Origin: Chamaecyparis obtusa
Taxonomy: Eukaryota > Streptophyta > Pinopsida > Cupressales > Cupressaceae
Direction of reading: 5' to 3'
Length of the DNA: 64,000 nucleotides
Assembly (NCBI GenBank): GCA_027943335.1
Contig: BSBK01008425.1
Span: forward strand, 62,001-126,000
The position numbers were made by a program, and so were the translations under genes. Shown one piece after another: positions 44,974-55,786 of this stretch (positions are counted from its first letter, which is position 1; every line of letters starts with the position of its first letter). Under the pieces are notes generated by a model. That model searched no databases. It saw nothing but the letters and a program-made list of their open reading frames with translations, and had not been told where the DNA came from.

Positions 44974-45249
44974 ATCTTACTGCAACTAGATTTCATTCTA
45001 TATCTCTTTCTTAGGAGGCAATCCCTTCGGTTCCTAAAACAAGTCATCCTAAGTGGAAACAACTTTAACCATTTCAGCTTTATGTTTTGGATCAGACCCC
45101 TTGAATGCCTTAGATGTCTCATCTTCTTTGGATTTTACAAGCATTAATACAAAGTTCTTAATATAATTCACCAACCTTTTCATCTGACCAACATTAACGA
45201 GTGCAAGATTAGTCTTAACTTTGTGTGCACATACAATGTATTCTATCCC

Positions 45250-45640
45250 ATCTTTAAAAAGATGAAACTTATTCTCCCCCTATAAAATATTTCCTTACGA
45301 TCATATATATAGGGACTCCCTAGTGTAAGACTACAAATAGTTAAAGGGACTACATCAGATTCTACCTTATCAAAAAAGTTTGCGGTGATAGAAAATCTTA
45401 ATTTACATTGCTTAGTTACTTGTAACTATGCATCATTTCAAACCCATCCAAGAGGGTATGGCTTCACATGAGGTGTTGTAGTCAAAATAAGCCTCTTAAC
45501 AACTTCTTCATATATCAAATTAACTTGAGATCCCGTATTAAATAAAGTATCAACCTTAGTATGTTTTGTTCCAACCCAAATGTGAAACAATTCATTCCTT
45601 TTCTTATCAATCTTAGGAGAATATACTTTACTTGTACTTG
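45250..45640 (-). pseudogene. Chr-A aspartic protease, catalytic Asp changed
   Basis: Minus strand: KHTKVDTLFNTGSQVNLIYE near 45545, where Chr-B has LFDTGSQVNLIFE. The active-site Asp codon is Asn here (AAT on the minus strand). Downstream CKLRFSITANFFDKVESDVV and SLTLGSPYIYDRK run to about 45270. Enzyme activity would be lost. Confidence 0.82.
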
Positions 45641-45799
45641 CATTAGAAAAACTTGTATCAGACGAGAGAGATATACCTTTACCTTTACCTTGGATCTCAA
45701 CAAAAAAATCTTTGTCACATCTTCAAATCAGATCCAAGGTCTAGTTGAATTATAATAGTAATAGTCTTTTGTTTGCCTTCGTTTCCACCATATCTCTTC

Positions 45800-46780
45800 G
45801 ACCTCAATTTTGGATGCAACTTTCAACACTTGGAATCATCATGCCCCTCTTTCTTGTAATGTGAGCATGTGGGTTTTTTAACACTCTTTCTTCATTATAA
45901 TTGTCTTTTTCCCCTTCCCTTTTCCTTGTTATTTACCTTCAAACTTAGATGTTTTCTTATCAAACTTATCTATGAAGGAACCCTTACCTCATGACTCTAA
46001 GTGCATGGCTTGGACACATACTTCATCCAAATTACTAGGATTCAAAACCAAACTAGAATGCCTTGGGTAGGAGTGAAGACCACCAATGTACTTAAGCAAT
46101 GTATCTTGTGTGTACAATGGAACATTCAAGGCAATAGCCTTTTTCTTGAATTCATGGTGTATTCTTGGATAGACTAACCTTTCTCTGGCCTAAATTTTTT
46201 CTAGTTCATCATTAACTATTACATATGGCCTAGGGGATAAAATTTATTCTTAAGAGCACTAACAAATTTTGACCAAGTTAAATTGATTCTACCATGTTGT
46301 GAAATTTTAGCTCGAGTTCTACTCTCCCACTAGGTGAGAGTTGTACCTCCCAATTGAAGATTAGCTAATTGGACCCTTTCAACATCATCTAAGAGATCTT
46401 GGACTCTACAATAGACTTTAACTTGTTGAACTCAATCCTCTAATTTCTTAGCATTTAATTCCCCACAATACTTTGGTAAGTCAAATGTTACATCTAATTT
46501 GATTCTAGGCTTATGTCCACCCTTGAAAGGATTAGAAGCCATATAATGAGTAGAAGAAGAATATGATGGAGAAGGAGAAGAGGAAGTTGGTGGCATTTAT
46601 AGAGGCTCACGGTCACTTCTTGATCTTTTCCCCTTTTCCTCACAAGCTTCATGTCTTTGCATTTGTTCTTGCCTATTTTGGAATATAACTTCTACCATGG
46701 CCATTATGTCAAGAAAAGCATTCTAGAAACTCTTCTCATCAAGCCTCGAACCTTGTCCACCACCAGTTTCTTCCATTCAT
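45800..46780 (-). pseudogene. Chr-A gag, broken
   Basis: Minus strand from about 46776 (MEETGGGQGSRLDEKSF). The gag domain reads KPRIKLDVTFDLPKYCGELN, KKLEDWVQQVKVYCRVQDLL and LGGTTLTWWESRTRAKISQH; after frameshifts comes the knuckle region TCSHYKKEGHDDSKCWKLHP near 45850, in which Tyr replaces the second Cys of CCHC. Chr-B has the intact form CSHCKKEGHADFRC. Several stops. Confidence 0.87.
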
Positions 46781-46898
46781 GACGGTGGATTAGTTCTTTG
46801 TCTTCCGATCTTAGGATTATATTCTTTAAGCTTGCCTTCGCCTCGCTAAATCCTGGATCTTGTTAGCATTTACTTTTGCAATGCTAGTCAAACAAAGC

Positions 46899-46910
46899 TC
46901 TGATACCAAA
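46899..46910 (-). promoter_or_regulatory. Chr-A primer-binding site (initiator Met tRNA type)
   Basis: Minus-strand TTTGGTATCAGAGC begins two bases after the LTR end GGTCA, the usual site complementary to initiator tRNA-Met in plant retrotransposons. Confidence 0.85.
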
Positions 46911-46912
46911 CT

Positions 46913-47352
46913 TGACCTAGTTGAGGATCTATGATGATTGCTTGGAGAATGCTTAATGTTATAAAAAATTAATTCAAAGCTTTAATAAGCTAATTAACAT
47001 AAACAAAATTCTTAAATGAACAAAGCATTATAAAGATGATGCACTAAAATAAAGAGAGGAAAGAGATAGATGACTGAAAATAATTAATAACTGAGTTTTC
47101 CAAATGGCTACATCTCTAGATCCCTCTCCAACAGAATGACCGATCTGATTAGGCTTCAAAAATCAGAATTACAATTGCTTACAACACCATCTCCTTTCAA
47201 CATTTTGGCATAACATTCCTCCAATGTGCAGAAATGACTTCACCATCTCCCAAGCATTCTCTCCTTTACATCACCTCAAATGCTTTTCAAAAGAATTTTC
47301 ATAATAAGGATTAACAATAAAATAACTCTCTAATAACAAAATAACCTCAATC
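46913..47352 (-). repeat. Chr-A 5' LTR, truncated
   Basis: About 440 bp matching the lower half of 41311-42213. Homology stops near 47352 and that of the Chr-B LTR starts near 47369, so the upstream half is lost at the junction between the two elements. Confidence 0.82.
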
Positions 47353-47368
47353 TCCCATTTATAACCCT

Positions 47369-48158
47369 TTAACCTCTCGCTCCCTAGCCAACCGGTCCAC
47401 CGTTGGGCCACCAGTCGACTTTACTAAATATAGGTGGCGGTTGAAATTTAACATTGTTTTCAGTCGATGTTGGTTAAAAAATGACTGGCGGGGTTCAAAC
47501 CTTTGACCCTCGCCAATCCAAAATTATGCATAGCCATTGCACTATAAATAGCACTTAAGATATACTTGGCCAATATTGTATGTAAACTTTATTCAACCCG
47601 CCAACCTTATTTAAAATAAGGTTACATTGTTACAACTAACCCCCAAAAATGAAATGAAGCCAAATCCATAAAATGGTAAAGGGGTTATTACGAAGATTCA
47701 ATTAGTTGAAAGGGATTATTTTTGTAATTGGTGGTTATAGCCATTTTTGGCTAATTTCATGTATAAAAGGGGGGTATTAAGCCTTTGGTAATCATCCAGG
47801 TGATGAAGGTGGAGAGAATATTTTGGAGATGTGCTGATTATTCCTGCTTAACAAGATAATAATGTTGTTGTGCTTGAAGGGAATGGTCTTGAAACACTTG
47901 TAATTGATTTTTGGAGTTAATCAGATCAGTCCCCCTATTGGAGCAGGACCCAGAGATGTAGTCCACCCGGACGAACTCTGTTATCAATTGTGTTTTGTTT
48001 GCTATCTCTCTACTCTCTTTCTTTCAGTTCATTACCTTATTATATTTTGTCATTTAAACAATTTAATTACGTTAATTCACTTAATTAAATATTTGAATTG
48101 ACTTTATGTAATTATGTTAAGCATTCCTCTGTAATTGTCCTAGATCCTAATCGAATCA
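47369..48158 (+). repeat. Chr-B 5' LTR, truncated at its start
   Basis: Matches 52969-53760 closely (AACCTCTCGCTCCC, GGTCCACCGTTGAGCCACC-like and CGGACGAACTC at both), ending TCGAATCA at 48158, two bases before the PBS. The first ~150 bp of the LTR, present in the 3' copy at 52818-52968, is missing. A TATA-like GTATAAAAGGGG lies near 47761. An ORF at 47904-48101 is not supported. Confidence 0.85.
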
Positions 48159-48160
48159 AG

Positions 48161-48174
48161 TTTGGTATTAGAGC
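48161..48174 (+). promoter_or_regulatory. Chr-B primer-binding site (initiator Met tRNA type)
   Basis: TTTGGTATTAGAGC, two bases after the LTR end; one change (T for C) from the Chr-A site. Confidence 0.85.
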
Positions 48175-48202
48175 TCTTGTGTGACTAGTATTGCAGATTT
48201 GA

Positions 48203-49303
48203 ATGGTAACGAGATCTAGGATTCAACGAGGCAAATACAAGCTTGAAGAATACAATCCTAATATTGGGAGACAAAGAACTAATCCACCATCACAGATGGA
48301 AAATACAGGTGGTGGACAAGGTTTTGAAGACAAGAGTATCCAAAAGACTTCAAAATTTGCAGACGATGGTAGAAGTTTTAGTACATGAGAGAGAAGAAAG
48401 GATGCAAAGATGTACAACTCATGAGTATAAATGGAAAAGATCAGGAGGTGATTGCGAGCCTCCGAAGACACCCCCAAATCCCTCTTCTCCTTCTTCTACT
48501 CATTCCGAGTCTTTTAATCCTTTAAGGGTGGACATAAGCTTAGAATTAAACTTGGATGTAAAATTTGATTTACCAAAGTATTGTGGGGAACTAAGTGCTG
48601 AGAAATTAGATGATTGGATTCAACAAGTTGAAGTCTATTGTAGAGTCCAAAATCTCTTAGATTGTGCTGATAGGATCCAATTAGCTACTCTTTGGTTAGG
48701 AGGTACAACTCTAACTTGGTGGGAGAGTAGAACTCGGGCTGAAAATTCTCAACATGGTAGAGTCAATTTAACTTGGTCAGAATTCATTAATTCTCTCAAA
48801 AATAAATTCTATCCCCTAGGCCATATGCAACAGTTAATGATGAATTGGAAAACTTTTAGGCAAGTGAAAGGTTAGTCTGTCCAAGAGTACACCCATAAAT
48901 TTAGGAGAAAGGATATTGCATTAAATGTTCCATTGTACACCCAAGATACTTTGCTCAAGTACATAGGTGGTCTTCATTCTTACCTAAGACATTCCATTTT
49001 GGTTTTGAATCCTTGTAATTTGGATGAAGTATGTGTACAAGCTACACATTTAGAGTCAAGGGGTAAGAATACTTTTATTGATAAGTTTGATAAGAAGCCA
49101 TCTAAGTTTGAGGAAAAATCCAAAGGAAAAGGGAAGGAGAAAAATACAACTATAGTTAAGAAAGAGGGTGAAAAATCCACATGCTCACATTGTAAGAAAG
49201 AGGGGCATGCTGATTTTAGGTGTTGGAAGCTGCACCCTGAAAAGAGGCCAAAGAAATATGGTGGAAACAAAGGCAAACAAAAAACTGCTGCTATAGCTCA
49301 ATA
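48203..49303 (+). pseudogene. Chr-B gag with CCHC zinc knuckle
   Basis: The start MVTRSRIQRGKYKLEEYNPN at 48203 is open to 48388; a frameshift leads to the frame 48243-48875, with the gag domain from about 48530: LNLDVKFDLPKYCGELSAEK, LDDWIQQVEVYCRVQNLLDC, LWLGGTTLTWWESRTRAENS and FINSLKNKFYPLGHMQQLMM. A stop at 48873 is followed by VQEYTHKFRRKDIALNVPLY and the frame 48933-49304 with ATHLESRGKNTFIDKFDKKP and the knuckle CSHCKKEGHADFRC (CX2CX4HX4C) near 49180. Lys-rich on both sides of the knuckle. Minus-strand ORFs over it are shadows. Confidence 0.92.
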
Positions 49304-49304
49304 A

Positions 49305-49990
49305 GATCTTGGATCTGACTCTGGAGATGAGACAAAGATTGTTGCTATTGGGATCCAAGGTAAAGGAAAAGATATATCTCTCTCATTAGCTACAAGTTCT
49401 TCTAATATAAGTGCAAGCACAAGTAAAAAATCTTCTCCTAAGAATGATAAGCAAAGGAATGAATTATTCCATATTTGGGTTGTTATCAAGCATACTAAGG
49501 TTGATACATTATTTGATACGGGTTCTCAAGTTAATTTGATATTTGAAGAAGTTGTTAAAAAGCTTAACTTGACTACAACACCTCATTCAAAACCATATCC
49601 TCTTGCATGGGTTTGCAATGATGCACAGTTATAGGTAACTAAGCAATGTAAATTAAGATTTGTTATCACTGCAAACTTTGTAGATGAGCTAGAAGCTGAT
49701 GTAGTCCCTTTAGATATTTGTGGTCTTGTACTTGGGAGTCCCTATTTGTATGACTGACAAGATAGCTTTTATAGGGGGGAGAACAAATATCATCTTTTTA
49801 AAGATAAGATTGAATACATTGTACGGGCACATAAGATAAAGACTAATCTTGCACTAGTTAATGTTGGTCAAATGAAAAGGTTAGTCAATTCTAGGAAGAA
49901 CTTTGTGTTAACGCTTGTAAAAGACAAAGAAGATGAAACATCTAAGGCATTCAAGGGATGTGACCCAAAATATAAAGCTGAATTGGTCAA
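49305..49990 (+). pseudogene. Chr-B aspartic protease
   Basis: After the gag stop the same frame continues DLGSDSGDETKIVAIGIQGK, then HIWVVIKHTKVDTLFDTGSQ near 49480-49530, with the catalytic Asp-Thr-Gly-Ser intact, then VNLIFEEVVKKLNLTTTPHS. Stops follow AQL (near 49634) and YLYD (near 49757). LALVNVGQMKRLVNSRKNFV and ETSKAFKGCDPKYKAELVKV complete the linker to RT. Confidence 0.88.
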
Positions 49991-49999
49991 AGTTGTTTC

Positions 50000-50874
50000 C
50001 TCTTATGATGACTTGTTTTAGGAACCAAAATGATTGCCTCCTAAGAGAGAGATACAACATGAGATCCAGTTGCAGCAAGATGTGCCACTTCCAAATATTG
50101 GCATGTACCGTTTATCAATTTTGCAGAATGAAGAAATTAAAAAGATAGTTTAGGAGCCGGTTGAGAAAGGAGTTATCCATCCTAGTACTTCTCCTTATGG
50201 TTCTCCTATTGTGTTGGTTCCAAAGAAAGATGGGACTTGGAGAATGTGCATCGACTACAAAGCTTTGAACAAGATAACGATAAAGAACAAGTGCCCTCTT
50301 CCTAGAATTGATGATTTACTTGATCAATTGAAACATGTAATTTACTTCACTAAGCTAGACTTATGTAGCAGATATCAACAGATAAGAATTGCAAAAAGTG
50401 ATATTTGGAAAATTGCTTTTAAGACTAAACCAAGATTTTATGAGTGGTTGGTTATGCCCTTTGGGCTTTGTAATGTACCAACTACATTCATGAGAGTCAT
50501 GAATGATGTCTTTCGTCCTTTTATTGGTGATTTTGTCATAGTCCATTTAGATGATATCCTTGTATCCAGTAAGTCTTGGGATGATCATGTAATTCATGTA
50601 AAGAAAGTATTTGACATATTGAGAATTTTTTTTTAAAAAGATGTCCAACTGCGAATTCACTAAGACATCCTTAGTGTACTTAGGCTATGTCGTAGGAGAT
50701 GATCAATTGAAAGTAGACCCTATGAAGGTCAAATGTATTGTAAAATGGCCTAAGCCAAATATAGGTACAAAAGTCAAGAGTTTTTTAGGTGCAGTCCAGT
50801 ACTGGAGGAAGTTCATTGCAAACTTCTCTTATATTGCATCACCATTGCATACATTAACCAGTTCCGCAACATAA
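50000..50874 (+). pseudogene. Chr-B reverse transcriptase
   Basis: From about 50025 (LPPKREIQHEIQLQQDVPLP), with a stop near 50152, the frame 50211-50636 carries LVPKKDGTWRMCIDYKALNK, LPRIDDLLDQLKHVIYFTKL and DLCSRYQQIRIAKSDIWKIA, PFGLCNVPTTFMRVMNDVF and DFVIVHLDDILVSSKSWDDH: the catalytic box is HLDD, with His for the usual Tyr. After a frameshift at about 50636, 50641-50874 continues KTSLVYLGYVVGDDQLKVDP and SFLGAVQYWRKFIANFSYIA. Confidence 0.93.
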
Positions 50875-51295
50875 GGCTTTCGACACTTTGAAGGAAAAGT
50901 TGAGCACCACATCAATTCTGGCTTTACCAGATTTACATCAACCATTTGAGATTGAAACAAATGCGAGCGGGTTTGCCATGGGAGCTATACTCATGCAAGG
51001 AGGTAAACCAGTCTTCTACCACTCTGAAACAGTTTCAGGAGAAATAAGTAACTATCCCACTTATGATAAGGAAATTTATGCTTTAGTTTAGAGTGTTAAG
51101 AAATGGAAACACTACTTAATGAGGAAAGAAATTGTAATCCACACTGATCATCAGCCACTTAAGTATTTGCACTCACAATCTAAGTTGCAACAAAGTAGGA
51201 ATTTTAGGTGGATGCAGGGTTTTCTACAACAATTTCATTTGGTAATTAAGTATAAGAAAGGTTCCCATAACAAAGTAGCAAATATACTCTCTAGG
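50875..51295 (+). pseudogene. Chr-B RNase H and tether
   Basis: The frame 50888-51091 gives TSILALPDLHQPFEIETNAS (Asn where the first catalytic Asp is usual), GFAMGAILMQGGKPVFYHSE and YPTYDKEIYALV with the Glu, then a stop. 51119 onward reads RKEIVIHTDHQPLKYLHSQS with the last Asp, then LQQSRNFRWMQGFLQQFHLV and IKYKKGSHNKVANILSRPP. Confidence 0.9.
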
Positions 51296-52330
51296 CCTCC
51301 TATTATGAATTCTTTGGTAATCCTTAAGAATAGTTCCATGGTTCATGAAAATTTTCAGGAACAATATGTTAATGATAAGAACTTTAAGGATATTTATGTA
51401 GCTTTAATCCAGGGTAAACATGTAGAAGAGAAATATTACTATGTGCACGATAATTTTTTGTACCACTTAGGAAAACTATGCATTCCTAAAGATGAACAAG
51501 CACATGTAATCCATGAAGCACATACCTCCTTGATTGCAGGTCACTTTGGGGTTAGTAAAACCTTAGCACAATTACAAAAGTATTGTTATTGGCCCCGTAT
51601 GCAGGACACTATAACAAAATATATAAAAGGATGTGTAATGTGTGCAACCAATAAACCAAGAAAAATGAAATTGAGTTTGTACACACCTCTACTTGTACCA
51701 TTCCGTCTATGGGAATGTGCACCTATGGACTTTGTGGGAGGTTTACCTATGTTTATGAAGGGTCATGATTATTTGTATGTATTAGTTGATCGGTTCAGTA
51801 AAATGTGTATCCTAATGCCTTGTTAGAAACAGGTCTCTGCTGAATTGACAACTCATACATTCTTTCAATTTGTATGGGTTCATTTTGGGTTACCTACTTC
51901 TATTGTATCAAATCAAGATTCTTGATTCTTAGGAGAATTTTGGTCATCTTTGTGGGGCCTCATGGAAACCAAGCTGAAGAAAAGTACAACTTTCCATCCT
52001 TAGGCTGACGGATAGACAAAGGTGGTCAACATGAAGGTTATTCATCTTCTCAAAGGTTACTGCAATAAGCATCCTAAGTTATGGGATGAAAGTCTTCATT
52101 ATGTGCAACATGCTTACAACCATGCAGCACACTCTTCTACAAAGAGGTCTCCTTTTGAGACTTGCTTTGGTTACTTGCCTAAGACACCAATGGATTTTGA
52201 TTTTGGGAAGGATGATGATGAAGGAGGACACTATGATGCACAAAGGGCTTTAAAGTTCATCCAGAAGGTTCAAGCAATCCACTAGGCAGTAGAAACACAG
52301 TTGGAGTAGAGCCAAGAAAAATACAAGGCT
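51296..52330 (+). pseudogene. Chr-B integrase
   Basis: Continuing frame to 51826: zinc domain HVIHEAHTSLIAGHFGVSKT with the two His, then CVMCATNKPRKMKL with the Cys pair; core LWECAPMDFVGGLPMFMKGH with the first Asp. A stop follows MPC at 51826; then FGLPTSIVSNQDS (Asn-Gln-Asp in place of the usual Ser-Asp-Arg-Asp), another stop, FLGEFWSSLWGLMETKLKKS and a degraded ADG with the Glu region. The frame 52022-52285 carries HLLKGYCNKHPKLWDESLHY and AYNHAAHSSTKRSPFETCFG. Function is lost. Confidence 0.9.
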
Positions 52331-52780
52331 CGCCATGATAAGCATTGTATCAACCATAATTTTTAGGTTGGAGATAGAGTTTGGTCACACATCAACAAGG
52401 TGAAGGAAGGAAGTTGAAGCCAATCAGATATGGTTCTTTTGAGATCTTAGAGAAGATTGGTACCAATGCCTTTCACCTTAATCTTCCTCCATATATGCAA
52501 ATATACTCAGTTGTAAATGTAGAGAATCTGAAATTGTATGAGCCTCCAATGATACTAGATGAAGAGGCTAATGTTTAGATTCCTTCTGTTGATGATCTAG
52601 CACATGAGTACATGAATGTGTTACAAGAGGATGCCATCTTGGACATAAATGTCAGATCTTCAAAAAGAGGAGTTGAATACCTTAAGGTGGGACATAAAGG
52701 GATGCACCCTGATAAAGAAAGATGGATGGAGATTGAAAAAGTGAGGGAATTATACCCTCACCTAGTTTCAGAGTAATCAA
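52331..52780 (+). pseudogene. Chr-B integrase C-terminus and chromodomain-like tail
   Basis: HDKHCINHNF, a stop and VGDRVWSHINKVKEG lead in a shifted frame to KLKPIRYGSFEILEKIGTNA and FHLNLPPYMQIYSVVNVENL (52381-52578). After a stop, IPSVDDLAHEYMNVLQEDAI and VEYLKVGHKGMHPDKERWME, then VRELYPHLVSE, end near 52776. The VEYLKVG...RW spacing resembles the EYLVKWKG...W of chromodomains but the aromatic cage is not preserved. Confidence 0.75.
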
Positions 52781-52805
52781 ACTTTCAGAGGTCCGAAAGC
52801 TCTTC

Positions 52806-52817
52806 AGTGGGGAGGTT
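52806..52817 (+). promoter_or_regulatory. Chr-B polypurine tract
   Basis: AGTGGGGAGGTT immediately before TGATTTAGGGGATAA, the start of the 3' LTR. Confidence 0.8.
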
Positions 52818-53760
52818 TGATTTAGGGGATAAAACGTAATAAAATAATCCCCAAATCAATAATGTAATTCAAATAGTTTCTCCTTTCTAAAAAATTCATG
52901 GCACCTCATTTGCAAGGTTGATTGATCAGTTAAAATATAATTTAGTTTGTATGCGATTCGATCCCATAACCTCTCGCTCCCTTGCCAACCGGTCCACCGT
53001 TGAGCCACCAGTCGACTTTACTAAATATAGGTGGTAGTTTAAATTTAACATTGTTTTCAGCCAATGTTGGTTAAAAAATGATTGGCAGGGCTCAAACCTT
53101 TGACCCTCGCCAATCCAAAATTATGCATAGCCATTGCGCTATAAATAGCACTTAAGATATACTTGGCCAATATTGTATGTAAACTTTATTCAACCTGCCA
53201 ACCTTATTTAAAATAAGGTTACATTGTTAAAACTAACCCCCAAAAATGAAATGAAGCCAAATCCATAAAATGGTAACAGGGTTATTATGAAGATTCAATT
53301 AGTTGAAAGGGATTATTTTTGTAATTAGTGGTTATAGCCATTTTTGGCTAATTTCATGTATAAAAGGGGGGTATTAGGCCTTTGGTGATCATCCGGGTGA
53401 TGAAGGTGGAGAGAATATTTTGGAGATGTGCTGATTATTCCTGTATAACAAGATAATAATGTTGTTGTTGTGCTTGAAGGGAATGGTCTTGAAACACTTG
53501 TAATTGATTTTTGGAGTTAATCGGATCAATCCCCCTATTGGAGCAGGGACTTGGAGATGTAATCCACCCGGACGAACTCCGTTATCAATTGTGTTTTGTT
53601 TGCTATCTCTCTACTCTCTTTCTTTCAGTTTATTACCTTATTATATTTTATACATTTAAACATTTTAATTACGTTAATTCACTTAATGAAATATTTGAAT
53701 TGACTTTATGTAATTATGTTAAGCATTCCTCTATAATCATCCTAGATCCTAATCAAATCA
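52818..53760 (+). repeat. Chr-B 3' LTR
   Basis: 943 bp, from TGATTTAGGGGA to AATCAAATCA. 52969-53760 matches 47369-48158 with scattered differences; 52818-52968 has no counterpart in the truncated 5' LTR. A TATA-like GTATAAAAGGGG is at about 53359. Confidence 0.87.
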
Positions 53761-53764
53761 ATTC

Positions 53765-54440
53765 AATGGTAGAAACTTAAAAAATTCAATGCTTTGATGA
53801 TAACTGTCATCACTGGAGATAATGTCTTCATAAATTTAAATTACATGGCTTTATCTAAACCGTCGAGCTTGAGTCTCGAAAATGGAATGCTTCTTGTGAT
53901 TTACTCATTTCCCTTTTTCTTTAAAATTGCTTCAATTGTCAATCGTTTTAGTTCCATTTTAGGTATCAGTTTCTACCAAGGGTTCCAACACCATTCATCA
54001 GGCCTGACACATTTTGTAAACGTACGTAGTGAAAAACTTTCATTGGCTTGATGTATAACTTCACCTTTCCTTCACTTTTTGAGTTTCACCTTGATCATCA
54101 TATTTTGACATAAGTTCTACAACTAATATTGGACTCTGACCATTGTTCCTAAACAAAGAATTAGACTTTGCATAAAACTTTACATAAACTCATTGCCCAA
54201 AGATTTTATTAAAGACGACATTGAGTCTCGATAATATGAATGGAACAACCTAACAATAAGACTTATGAAAACAAGACCCTAGCTAGAGTTCCTATGACAA
54301 CGTTGGATCTTGATAATTGTTCTAGAGTGAGACTCAAATTCCAATGACTTAACCAAAAGGCTTAGAAACTCAAAAGACTTAATGGGAACTTCAATTTTCA
54401 AATGTGAGGGTCAGGATTTTGGGAAAAAGTAAGAAATGAG
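53765..54440 (-). repeat. Tat-B 5' LTR, upstream part
   Basis: Matches 30323-30600: AAAAAATTCAATGCTTTGATG at both ends of the break, and TGATAATTGTTCTAGAG, CTTAATGGGAACT and TTTTCAAATGTGAGGGTCA near 54311-54415. About 330 bp around 53950-54300 has no equivalent in the left copy. The upstream end is lost near 54440. Plus-strand ORFs at 53511-54051 are not supported. Confidence 0.75.
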
Positions 54441-55462
54441 ACAACCTTATATTAAATTATAATTTATTTATTTATTAATTCTTTATGATACACTAAGATG
54501 TCTTTCTTTTTACCTTCCAATAACGAGTATACCATAATGGCTTTATGTGTATCACAATTTCACATACAATCAATTCATATTTAAACTAAGAATTAATAAT
54601 TAAATTGATTTTAAAATATCACCCTTTGATTTTTCTAATGTTGAAAAATTTATTAATTGACTAATTGAAAAAAGGGTCATGACAATTGATGATAAATTCC
54701 CATGTCTTGAATGAGTGAAATCCTCAAAGTTTTCCCTGCATTATAGGGGTAGGATTGACATGAATTATAATTGTAAATCTAAATGAATTACTAGGAAACT
54801 TCTTGTCCTTTCGTGATCTCTAAGAATGACTAGAAATCTAGTTTTGGGTTACTTGTTCTATTGTAAATTATTTATTGTTAGTAGAGAGAGAACCTTTATA
54901 GTTTACAAGTTATTTTAAGGCTTAATTCTCAGAGTCCAAAATAAACCCAATGGACCTTTTCTCATATGAAATAGCAATAGAAATACCATTTCTAAGGAGG
55001 TGACTCTTAAAGGGAATCAAGGGGCACAACACCACAACATCCATTAATTTTTTTCAAAACTAGGGTTCAAGAGGAGTCAAAATTGAGGTTTTTGAGGAAC
55101 TCATTATGGTGCAGAGTGCACACAACACAAGTGTAGATGGACTATTCTATTTTCCAATCTAAGGATGTTCCCACAATCTTTGTACTCCTTCAATCTTTAC
55201 ATATAACTTGCTGACTATCTTCAACCCATCAGATTCCCACAATGCAATGTCATTCTTGCACGGGATAGCAACAGTAAGTCTTCACTAGTTACTCACTGAT
55301 CTTGGACTCCAAAATCCAAACTTATGGTGTTCCTAAGGATACTTATCAATAAGGTGATTGACTCACACTAACTCCTGATTACCTCAAGGGTTACAAACTT
55401 CACTTTCATTGTCAATTGGATTCTACCAATCCCTCAACCAGAAAACTTGGGTTTCACCCCAT
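54441..55462. other. Unassigned intergenic DNA
   Basis: AT-rich with no ORF over 60 codons and no recognised repeat. It separates the Tat-B LTR remnant from the CACTA terminus. Confidence 0.6.
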
Positions 55463-55610
55463 TACTACATTTGGGGCCAAATTTCGATAGAAGTTTCCGA
55501 CGGGTAACTTTTTATTACGAATTTGGTGTTTTTTTTTTTGTAATAGGCCCCGATGATGTCGGTACTCCGATGGGTGTTTAATTGACCATCAAAATTCTGA
55601 CAGATTCAGG
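55463..55610 (+). repeat. Proposed CACTA left terminus with subterminal motifs
   Basis: TACTACA at the end, then four CCGAYGG-like motifs within 120 bp in both orientations, a T run at 55528-55539 and an A run at about 55619-55630. Transposase of this family binds such subterminal repeats. The partner terminus is not in the window, so this is unproven. Confidence 0.5.
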
Positions 55611-55786
55611 GTATAGATAAAAAAAAAAAGTGAAACGACCTCATCATTTTTATTTTGATTGGATAGAGGGAGCGGGAGAAAAGGAGCGAAAGCTGAGCGC
55701 GGGAGAAGGTATGTGATTTCTTCATCTTTTGAGCCTCTGGCATCATATTCGAATGCATTTCATTTTATTTGATCATGAATGCTCTC

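Larger units (their letters stand above)
41311..47352 (-). mobile_element. Chr-A: Ty3/gypsy chromovirus-like element, degenerate
   Basis: Minus-strand element with LTRs 41311-42213 and 46913-47352 (truncated), PBS at 46899-46910 and gag-protease-RT-RNase H-integrase in the canonical order, with no aRNH. It is closely related to Chr-B, whose proteins align throughout. A degenerate chromodomain-like tail after integrase suggests a chromovirus; the clade was not determined. Many stops and frameshifts. Confidence 0.9.
47369..53760 (+). mobile_element. Chr-B: Ty3/gypsy chromovirus-like element, degenerate
   Basis: Plus-strand element with LTRs, PBS (48161-48174), gag with CCHC knuckle, protease, RT, RNase H, integrase, chromodomain-like tail and PPT in the canonical order. 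About ten stops or frameshifts, fewer than in Chr-A. It lies head to head with Chr-A. Confidence 0.93.
28408..54440 (-). mobile_element. Tat-B: Ty3/gypsy Tat-type element with aRNH before RT, heavily interrupted
   Basis: Minus-strand element bounded by direct repeats: left copy 28408-30841, right copy 39436-41310 plus 53765-54440. The PBS is at 39411-39426. Domain order from the PBS is gag (38811 down), CCHC knuckle, protease, aRNH, RT, RNase H and integrase (to 30890). It is interrupted by LINE pieces (31858-32505, 33000-33645, 34001-35640), a poly(A) retroposon (39583-40060) and the Chr-A/Chr-B block (41311-53760). All coding parts carry stops. That the flanking repeats are LTRs is inferred from their orientation, the PBS and the matching ends. 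Confidence 0.8.
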
